A stretch of DNA of 5,636 nucleotides from JBKQWK01 sp052139595 (GTDB lineage Bacteria > Actinomycetota > Thermoleophilia > UBA2241). Each line of letters begins with the position of its first letter. Positions within the stretch are counted from its first letter, which is position 1. Positions 1-4,627 of the stretch are shown here, piece by piece. The notes under the pieces were generated by a model. That model was given only the letters and a program-made list of their open reading frames with translations. It made no database searches and was not told where the DNA came from. The DNA is taken from assembly GCA_052139595.1 (NCBI GenBank), contig JBKQWK010000288.1, positions 1-5,636 of the forward strand, read 5' to 3'. The position numbers and the translations under genes were made by a program.

Positions 1-36
1 GGCGGGCGAAGCTGCTTTTCGGCAGCACCGCCCGCC
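1..36. terminator. GC-rich hairpin at left window edge, possible terminator
   Basis: Positions 1-8 (ggcgggcg) pair perfectly with 29-36 (cgcccgcc). After a two-base mismatch on each side, 11-15 (gctgc) pair with 22-26 (gcagc) around a ttttcg loop. This makes a 13-bp interrupted stem. It lies 97 bases past the satP stop, so it could end the satP transcript on the minus strand; any U tract on that side would fall outside the window. Read on the plus strand, only a weak T-containing stretch (cgtctgtct) follows. The structure is visible directly; its role as a terminator is inference. Confidence 0.45.
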
Positions 37-132
37 CGTCTGTCTAACCGGCTCCCGTCGCGCTGCACCCTCCCCCACTGGGCACGCGCCGGGACCCGGT
101 CCGGCCCCCGCCGGGGGGCACGATCGAAAAAC
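37..132. other. Non-coding stretch downstream of satP with a small hairpin
   Basis: No supported gene is seen here. A six-base stem (104-109 gccccc with 114-119 gggggc, loop gccg) lies 14 bases past the satP stop on the minus strand. The minus strand reads gtttttcg just after the stop, before the hairpin rather than after it, so this is not a classic intrinsic terminator. It may protect the 3' end of the satP messenger. Confidence 0.35.
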
Positions 133-780
133 CTACTTCTTCACCACACCCAGGGGCAGGATGGTGCGTCCGTAGACCTCGTTCCAGATCTGGGCAGCGC
201 TGCCATAGACGGCTGAGAGACCGACGAAAATGCCTTCCCAGCCGGCCACCTTGCCAATTGTCGCATTGCCCGTCCAGTTGCTCAGAGCCAGCAGCACAAA
301 GAGGATTACTAGGCTGCCAAACACTGTCTGCAGGGAACGATTGATCTTCAGTGTGGCCACGAACATGAGCGCCGTGAAGACACCCCAAGCAAAGAGGTAC
401 CAACCGAGACCAGTGGTCGTGGCGGCCGAAACTCCTGTCCACTTGGGAAAGACTATGAGGGCGACAAACGACAGCCAGAAGAAGCCATAAGACAGGAAGG
501 CTGTCGCGCCAAAGGTGTTGTTCTTGCGAAACTCCATGATGCCGGCAATCACCTGAGCGAGGCCACCGTAAAAGACGCCCATGGCCAGAATCATGGTGCT
601 CAAGCCGATGATGCCTGTGTTGGCAATATTGAGGAGCACGGTGGTCATGCCAAAGGCCATGAGGCCGAGTGGCGACGGATTAGCGATCGCGTCCCTGAGC
701 ACAACTCGCGTTTCGCCAGAGATGCCAACGACAGACATGCCCGACTTCTCCGCGTTTGGGGTCGGTACTACTTGTGCCAT
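133..780 (-). CDS. satP: SatP-type acetate/succinate-proton symporter (AceTr, GPR1/FUN34/YaaH family)
   Basis: This is a small inner-membrane transporter of 215 residues; E. coli SatP has about 188. The family imports acetate and succinate with protons, and eukaryotic Ato/Ady2 relatives are also linked to ammonium export. The family signature NPSPLGL is at residues 34-40, followed by GFGMTTVLLN-like sequence (43-51). FYGGLAQ (70-76) and NNTFGATAFLSYGFFWL (87-103) closely match the E. coli protein as I remember it. Six hydrophobic segments are visible, and the C-terminus (YGRTILPLG) is also family-like. The first 30 or so residues are a polar extension. The ATG at 780 is chosen because AGGAGG lies nine bases upstream on the minus strand; the frame stays open to an ATG at 984, but that stretch does not resemble the family. 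Stop is TAG. Base composition is lower in GC than the neighbours (hand count 97 of 180 over 241-360 and 481-540). Specificity for acetate versus succinate cannot be told here. Confidence 0.95.
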   Translation of the reverse strand: MAQVVPTPNAEKSGMSVVGISGETRVVLRDAIANPSPLGLMAFGMTTVLLNIANTGIIGLSTMILAMGVFYGGLAQVIAGIMEFRKNNTFGATAFLSYGFFWLSFVALIVFPKWTGVSAATTTGLGWYLFAWGVFTALMFVATLKINRSLQTVFGSLVILFVLLALSNWTGNATIGKVAGWEGIFVGLSAVYGSAAQIWNEVYGRTILPLGVVKK

Positions 781-785
781 AAACC

Positions 786-794
786 TTTTCCTCC
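786..794 (-). promoter_or_regulatory. Strong ribosome binding site deciding the satP start
   Basis: On the minus strand the sequence reads AGGAGG followed by nine bases (AAAAGGTTT) and then the ATG at 780. This near-perfect Shine-Dalgarno sets the start at 780 rather than at the ATG at 984, which lies upstream in the same open frame. Confidence 0.85.
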
Positions 795-851
795 TGATGC
801 AGTTGATGGGCTCACGCAGCACAAAACTGAAGGCTGCGGTAAAAGAGCGAT

Positions 852-861
852 GTGACGTCAC
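852..861. promoter_or_regulatory. Perfect 10-bp palindrome gtgacgtcac upstream of satP
   Basis: The palindrome GTGACGTCAC begins 72 bases upstream of the satP ATG. It is downstream of the candidate promoter at 893-920, so it would fall in the leader or overlap the start of transcription. It could be an operator for a dimeric regulator. A 10-bp palindrome can also occur by chance, and I cannot name a protein for it. Confidence 0.25.
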
Positions 862-892
862 CACGAAGTGAGCGTGCACAGGACCAGCCGAA

Positions 893-920
893 TTGATACC
901 ACATTTCACAAACGAGTTCC
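893..920 (-). promoter_or_regulatory. Candidate satP promoter (extended -10)
   Basis: On the minus strand TATCAA (898 to 893) is preceded by TGG, giving an extended -10 form (TGn-TATCAA, four of six matches to TATAAT). GGAACT (920 to 915) sits 16 bases upstream; it is a poor sigma70 -35 but resembles the GGAAC of ECF-sigma promoters. The resulting leader would be roughly 105 bases. This is a weak, motif-only prediction. Confidence 0.25.
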
Positions 921-961
921 AGACGCGAGCCTGTAAGGAACGCCAGCGAGGCAACTTTTGC

Positions 962-977
962 CGAACACCTGTTCGCT
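962..977. promoter_or_regulatory. LexA/DinR-like box, copy 1
   Basis: The sequence cgaacacctgttcgct contains the exact palindrome CGAAC-ACCT-GTTCG, which fits the CGAAC-N4-GTTCG operator described for LexA (DinR) of Bacillus and Actinobacteria. The same 16 bases occur again at 1070-1085 in the same orientation. It lies 182 bases upstream of the satP ATG, which is far for a repressor site. The match is seen directly; binding by LexA is inference, and no SOS gene is visible in the window. Confidence 0.5.
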
Positions 978-1003
978 TTGCCACAACCGGGCTGAGTCTG
1001 GAA

Positions 1004-1061
1004 CGGCGGCGGGCCCGCCCTCAGCGGCGCCAAAGCGCTACCGAGGGCGGGCCCGCCGCCG
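1004..1061. repeat. Perfect 19-bp inverted repeat between satP and hutH
   Basis: Positions 1004-1022 (cggcggcgggcccgccctc) are the exact reverse complement of 1043-1061. The 20-base interval can form a further small stem, 1026-1030 ggcgc with 1035-1039 gcgct around a caaa loop, counting one g-t pair. The structure starts 41 bases past the hutH stop on the minus strand and could stop transcription or block 3' decay of the hutH messenger. There is no T run on either side, so a classic intrinsic terminator is not supported. It is centred between the two LexA-like repeats, which suggests one composite element. Confidence 0.75.
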
Positions 1062-1069
1062 CCGTATCA

Positions 1070-1085
1070 CGAACACCTGTTCGCT
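1070..1085. promoter_or_regulatory. LexA/DinR-like box, copy 2
   Basis: This is identical over 16 bases to the copy at 962-977, with start-to-start spacing of 108 bases. It ends 17 bases before the hutH stop codon, so it lies in the 3' flank of hutH and not at a hutH promoter. Two perfect copies in an intergenic gap are unlikely by chance, but the placement beside the ends of genes raises doubt that they control hutH or satP. They may instead belong to a repeat family or control a small transcript from the gap. Confidence 0.5.
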
Positions 1086-1102
1086 GAGCCGGCAGCTCCT
1101 CT

Positions 1103-2629
1103 TCAGGCCTCCGGCAAAGCACGCAGCGCTTCAGCAAAGGCGCCCAACGCCACGGCTGCCGCTGTCGCTTCGAGCTCAGGTGACAGGTATCTGTCACGCT
1201 CCAGCATCGGCGCAATGGCACGGACGATCTCGTAGCCGCGTAGGGTACCTGCGCCGGGCGTCAGCGGCGCCAGCAGATCAATTGCCTGCGCTGCACAGAC
1301 TGCTTCTATGGCCAGCACCTGCTGGCCATTGCGCAAGACGTCGAGCAGCTTGAGGGCAGCGGTCATGCCCAGGCTGACGTGATCTTCCTGATCGCCCGAA
1401 CTGGGAATCGAATCGACACTGGCCGGATGACAGAGAACCTTGTTTTCGGCCACCAGTGCCGCCGCCGTGTACTGGGCGATCATGTAGCCGTTGTTGAGGC
1501 CACTGTCGTTCGTCAGAAAAGGCGGCAACTCCGAGAGCGACGACGTGAGCATGCGAAACGTACGCCGTTCGCTGATGTTGGCGATCTCAGCCATGCTCAT
1601 CGCCGCCAGATCAAGCGCTAAAGCCAGCGGTTCACCGTGAAAGTTGCCGGCCGATATGAGCTCGCCGGTGTCGGGAAACACGAGGGGGTTGTCGGTCACA
1701 GAGTCGATTTCGACCGTGATCACCTGCCGCAGCCAGCCGAAAGCGTCGCGACAGGCGCCGTGGACCTGCGGTATACAGCGCAGCGAGTAGGCATCCTGCA
1801 CCTTGTCGCAGTTGAGATGACTGAGCATGATCCCGCTACCGGCGGTTGCACGACGCACATTGGCCGCCGTGTCAAGTTGGCCCGGTATGGGTCGCAGGAG
1901 CTGGATGCGCTCCTGGAAAGGTCCGACCGAGGCGCGTAACCCCTCGAGGCTCATCGCACCAATGAGATCGGCCGAATCGAGCAGCGCCTCGCCGTCAGCC
2001 ACCACCAGGCATCCGATGGCAGCCATGAACTGGGTGCCGTTGAGCAGCGATAAACCTTCTTTGGCCTCGAGAACCAGCGGCGTCAGGTCGGCGGCGCGCA
2101 GGGCCGGCAAGGCGGGCACGCGCCGCCCATCGGCCGTCAACAGCTCGCCCTCGCCCATCATCGCCAAAACCATGTGCGCCGACGGCGCCAGGTCGCCCGA
2201 CGCACCCAGCGATCCGCGCGACGGCACGTAGGGCACCAGATCGTGGTTGATCATCGCTTCAACAGCGTCAGCAACTTCTTGACGCACGCCGCAATGTCCC
2301 TTGGCGATCGTATTCAGGCGGATCGCCATGGCGGCGCGCACAACGTCGCGCGACAACGGCTGACCCACGCCAACGGAGTGACTGCGAACCAGGTTCTCCT
2401 GCAGCTCGCGCACCTGCGCCACAGGGATGTGCGTGGTCGCGAGCAGACCAAAACCGGTTGTCACGCCGTATGCGACGCGTTCTTCACGCACGATTTTGGC
2501 CACAACCGCATGAGCGGCGGCGATACGCTCCCTGCCCAACGAGCCGACACTGACCGTAGCGCCTCTACGGGCAATCGCGACAATCTGCTCGATCGTGATG
2601 GGCTGATCGCCGATGACGACATGCTCCAC
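1103..2629 (-). CDS. hutH: Histidine ammonia-lyase (histidase)
   Basis: HutH removes ammonia from L-histidine to give trans-urocanate, the first step of histidine breakdown, in the cytoplasm. The protein has 508 residues, normal for the family. The MIO cofactor triad Ala143-Ser144-Gly145 lies in GSLGASGDLAPSAH (139-152). By homology with the Pseudomonas enzyme, active-site residues are all present: Tyr54 in YGVTTGFG, His84, Asn197 in LLNGTQ, Tyr281 and Arg284 in YSLRC, Phe330 in GNFHGEP, and Glu415 in SSGDQEDHVS. These point to a histidase rather than a phenylalanine or tyrosine lyase. The start is GTG at 2629, with GGAGGGG nine bases upstream on the minus strand; the first residues (MEHVVIGDQPIT) fit the family. 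Stop is TGA. No hutU, hutI, hutG or hut regulator is in the window. The gene is transcribed toward satP but separated by 322 bases holding a strong hairpin. Confidence 0.97.
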   Translation of the reverse strand: MEHVVIGDQPITIEQIVAIARRGATVSVGSLGRERIAAAHAVVAKIVREERVAYGVTTGFGLLATTHIPVAQVRELQENLVRSHSVGVGQPLSRDVVRAAMAIRLNTIAKGHCGVRQEVADAVEAMINHDLVPYVPSRGSLGASGDLAPSAHMVLAMMGEGELLTADGRRVPALPALRAADLTPLVLEAKEGLSLLNGTQFMAAIGCLVVADGEALLDSADLIGAMSLEGLRASVGPFQERIQLLRPIPGQLDTAANVRRATAGSGIMLSHLNCDKVQDAYSLRCIPQVHGACRDAFGWLRQVITVEIDSVTDNPLVFPDTGELISAGNFHGEPLALALDLAAMSMAEIANISERRTFRMLTSSLSELPPFLTNDSGLNNGYMIAQYTAAALVAENKVLCHPASVDSIPSSGDQEDHVSLGMTAALKLLDVLRNGQQVLAIEAVCAAQAIDLLAPLTPGAGTLRGYEIVRAIAPMLERDRYLSPELEATAAAVALGAFAEALRALPEA

Positions 2630-2638
2630 TCCTGCTCA

Positions 2639-2646
2639 CCCCTCCG
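2639..2646 (-). promoter_or_regulatory. Ribosome binding site for the GTG start of hutH
   Basis: The minus strand reads cGGAGGGG and then nine bases to the GTG at 2629. A second AGGA directly abuts the start codon and is too close to act. This supports GTG as the true start; no ATG in this frame gives a family-like N-terminus. Confidence 0.65.
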
Positions 2647-2698
2647 CGGTCACGCCGCGCGTAGTCTCCGTTCGATCTGACTCCTGAAGTAAGGGTTT

Positions 2699-2704
2699 AT
2701 TGTA
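2699..2704 (-). promoter_or_regulatory. Candidate -10 box for hutH
   Basis: The minus strand reads TACAAT, five of six matches to TATAAT, about 70 bases upstream of the GTG start. No good TTGACA-like -35 is seen 16-18 bases further upstream, where the DNA is very GC-rich and part of an inverted repeat. An activator could compensate, or the match could be chance. Confidence 0.4.
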
Positions 2705-2741
2705 CGCCCGGCAGGCGGCCGGACGCCCACCGGCCGGGCGT
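2704..2741. repeat. 9-bp inverted repeat in the hutH/PMT divergent promoter region
   Basis: Positions 2704-2712 (acgcccggc) pair exactly with 2733-2741 (gccgggcgt). The left arm touches the hutH -10 candidate and the rest covers where its -35 should be. It could be an operator for a dimeric regulator or simply a hairpin in GC-rich DNA. It is followed on the plus strand by two copies of tgtgtcgg (2741-2748, 2753-2760). Confidence 0.4.
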
Positions 2742-2768
2742 GTGTCGGCGGCTGTGTCGGTGACCGGT

Positions 2769-2798
2769 GCCAGCGGTCGCGCGACGGTCGCGGCTGGC
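2769..2798. repeat. Direct and inverted repeats between the divergent promoters
   Basis: The octamer cggtcgcg occurs at 2774-2781 and 2785-2792, an 11-base period close to one DNA turn. The pair is framed by an inverted repeat (2769-2774 gccagc with 2793-2798 gctggc). This arrangement is compatible with a two-site operator serving both hutH and the plus-strand genes. In DNA this GC-rich, short repeats are common, so confidence is low. Confidence 0.3.
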
Positions 2799-2860
2799 TC
2801 GCCGCTGCCGAGCGCCGGCGTGGCCGTCAGATCGTGAGCGCAGACTGGGCCGCCACACCG

Positions 2861-2866
2861 TATAAT
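2861..2866 (+). promoter_or_regulatory. Consensus -10 box for the mannosyltransferase-MFS unit
   Basis: A perfect TATAAT stands in a GC-rich background, 44 bases before the ATG at 2911. With a 17-base spacer the -35 hexamer would be gcgcag (2838-2843), a poor match, so the promoter may rely on an activator or on its strong -10. The predicted leader is about 35-40 bases. Confidence 0.55.
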
Positions 2867-2890
2867 GGCGGCTGCATTGCATCGATCCCC

Positions 2891-2896
2891 GAGGAG
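2891..2896 (+). promoter_or_regulatory. Distant Shine-Dalgarno (gaggag) for the mannosyltransferase
   Basis: GAGGAG lies 14 bases before the ATG at 2911, longer than the usual 5-10. An in-frame TAA at 2899-2901 rules out any start further upstream. The only nearby alternative, the ATG at 2923, would lengthen the spacing to 26, so 2911 remains the best choice. Confidence 0.5.
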
Positions 2897-2910
2897 ACTA
2901 AGCGAGTCAT

Positions 2911-4614
2911 ATGCCCGCCTTCATGACTGCCAACGACTCGCGTTCGCGTCGCCGGGCTGTGCTTGTCGCCGTGGCCCTGGTCCTGCTTCTCTCAGCCGGT
3001 CTACGCTTCTGGGATCTCGGCAAACCCACTGCCTTGATTTTCGATGAGGTCTACTACGCCAAAGACGCGCAGGCGATTCTGCGTGGTCAGCTTGGTCCCC
3101 AGCCCGGGCCGTACCCCTGGGAGCCCGGTAAGGAGATCTCGTGGCCCCATCCGGAATGGGGCAAGCTCGCCATCGCCGCGGGCATGGTCCTCTTTGGTCA
3201 AAACTCGTACGGTCGCCGCACGGCGGCGGCATTGGCCGGCTTGCTGCTGCTCGCCTGCATTTACCCTATCGCCCGCCGCCTCGGCCTCAGACCAGGCTGG
3301 GCCCTGGCGGCGCTGATTCTGGCCGCCGCCGACCCTCTTGGTCTCACTCAGTCACGCATCGCCACGCTCGACATTTTCATCGCTTTCTGGACCGTTCTGG
3401 CGATCTACCTCACCCTGCGCTACGTTCAGGACGGGCATCGAGCCCGCTGGCTGTGGCTTGCCGGGCTGGCCGCCGGCTTCGCGTTCGGCACCAAATGGTC
3501 GGGGGCTCTGGTGATTCCCCCCGCCCTGGCACTGGTGGTTCTCTTTCGCCGGCGCGACCAGGGCGATTCGCCGCCGCACGCGAATCGTCTGAGCAACGCT
3601 GGCAGGCTGGCCTTACGCGCAGTCGCACCAGTGGCGGCCTTCGTCATCGTGCCCGCAGCCATCTATGTTGCCAGCTACGTCTTCTACTTCGCCGCCGGGC
3701 ATACGTGGGTGCAGTGGTGGGAGATGCAGCATCAGATGTGGACCTTTAACTGGGGCTTGAAGGCGCCGCATACGTATGCGTCCGCCGCCCCTACTTGGAT
3801 CTTCATTCTCAGACCGGTGTGGTACTATTTCCAGAGTATCAACGGCCAGTATCATGGCATCGTTGCCATTGGCAATCCGTTGCTCTGGTGGCCGTCGATC
3901 GCCTGCCTTCTGGCGCTACCCCTGGTGGCGATACGGCGTCGGCAGTGGTTGCCCGCCCTGCCAACGCTTCTCGTGGTCTTTCTCTACTTGCCGTGGTTTG
4001 CCGCTTCGCGCACGAGCTTCCTCTACTACATGACGCCCGTCGCACCGTTTCTGGCCGTCGCCGTAGCAGCTACCCTGGCGCTCCTGTCTGGTGAGTACGA
4101 CGGTGCTACCGCCGGCTTGACCTGGTCGGCGGCGCCACTGCTAACGCTCGATCACGGTGCTGACGGGGGACACGCCGAAAACGCTCTCAGGCGGCACGAC
4201 AAGGTGACCAACGCTGTCATCGGCACGACCGCCAGCAACAGCTCGTTGAACGGTGACAGCGGCCTGCGGCGCGCGGTACTCGTGCCAGCGGCACTGCTCA
4301 TTGCTGGCGCGATCGTGACGATCGTCGTGTGGGAGCCGGTGGCAACAGGGTTGGGCAACCTCTTCAGACACCTCGCAGCAGGCACGGCACACCAGCTGGC
4401 GTGGCTGGCGATTGCGGCCGCTTCCGCCGCCGGTTTAAGTGCAATCGTCATCTTCAGCCAAGCCACCAGGCCCCGGCCAGCCTTGCGGGCCGGGGCCTGG
4501 CTCTATGTGGGTATTGTCGTCGGCATCTTCGTCATCTTCCTGCCCGTGATCATCGACCTCGGCATCAGTCCGGCACACTACTACCACCTCATGTGGTCAG
4601 CGCGCTGGATCTAA
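2911..4614 (+). CDS. Polyprenyl-phosphate-mannose protein mannosyltransferase (PMT, GT39), polytopic membrane protein
   Basis: PMT enzymes move mannose from a polyprenyl phosphate carrier to Ser/Thr of proteins being exported; known bacterial examples act at the outer face of the membrane. The 567-residue protein has a short basic N-terminus (RSRRR) and a first membrane helix (about 14-31). A long first outer loop follows with the hallmark acidic pair Asp45-Glu46 in FDEVYYAKDA and HPEWGK (80-85), where the common form is HPPxGK. Further family marks are LDIF (153-156), FGTKWSG (192-198), the HTYAS...W...RPVWYY block (287-306), LYYMTPVAPF (371-380) and the C-terminal MWSARWI (561-567). About a dozen hydrophobic segments are visible. 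An unusually hydrophilic loop lies at about 394-453, and a perfect 13-bp DNA hairpin encodes residues near 519-530. Start is ATG with a distant Shine-Dalgarno; stop is TAA. The exact acceptor protein, and mannose rather than another sugar, are inferred from the family. Confidence 0.9.
   Translation: MPAFMTANDSRSRRRAVLVAVALVLLLSAGLRFWDLGKPTALIFDEVYYAKDAQAILRGQLGPQPGPYPWEPGKEISWPHPEWGKLAIAAGMVLFGQNSYGRRTAAALAGLLLLACIYPIARRLGLRPGWALAALILAAADPLGLTQSRIATLDIFIAFWTVLAIYLTLRYVQDGHRARWLWLAGLAAGFAFGTKWSGALVIPPALALVVLFRRRDQGDSPPHANRLSNAGRLALRAVAPVAAFVIVPAAIYVASYVFYFAAGHTWVQWWEMQHQMWTFNWGLKAPHTYASAAPTWIFILRPVWYYFQSINGQYHGIVAIGNPLLWWPSIACLLALPLVAIRRRQWLPALPTLLVVFLYLPWFAASRTSFLYYMTPVAPFLAVAVAATLALLSGEYDGATAGLTWSAAPLLTLDHGADGGHAENALRRHDKVTNAVIGTTASNSSLNGDSGLRRAVLVPAALLIAGAIVTIVVWEPVATGLGNLFRHLAAGTAHQLAWLAIAAASAAGLSAIVIFSQATRPRPALRAGAWLYVGIVVGIFVIFLPVIIDLGISPAHYYHLMWSARWI
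4466..4500. repeat. Perfect 13-bp inverted repeat inside the mannosyltransferase gene
   Basis: Positions 4466-4478 (ccaggccccggcc) are the exact reverse complement of 4488-4500, with a nine-base loop (agccttgcg). The stem has 11 G-C pairs of 13. It encodes the polar linker TRPRPALRAGAW between two membrane segments. No T run follows, so it is not a standard terminator, but it could slow transcription or translation before the last helix, or mark an inserted palindromic element. Confidence 0.8.
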
Positions 4615-4627
4615 GCCTTCGCCAGCG

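Noticed and set aside
1..47. C-terminal end of a plus-strand gene entering from the left (frame ending at TAA 45-47)
   Set aside because: Only 14 codons are visible and they overlap the hairpin at 1-36; nothing supports coding.
781..984. N-terminal extension of the satP reading frame to an ATG at 984
   Set aside because: The added 68 residues are not hydrophobic or family-like, and a near-perfect Shine-Dalgarno sits before the ATG at 780.
962..1085. CRISPR array
   Set aside because: Only two short repeats 108 bases apart, with a palindromic hairpin rather than a unique spacer between them.
958..1353. Possible small protein with repeated NTCSL spanning the satP-hutH gap
   Set aside because: The repeat in the translation only reflects the two LexA-like DNA repeats. 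The rest is Arg/Ala-rich and runs antisense into hutH, with no Shine-Dalgarno seen.
1379..2680. Several plus-strand open frames across hutH (1379-1621, 1637-1939, 1827-2231, 2174-2680)
   Set aside because: They lie opposite a complete, motif-rich hutH. Their translations are Arg/His-rich with no recognisable domain, as expected of antisense frames in GC-rich DNA.
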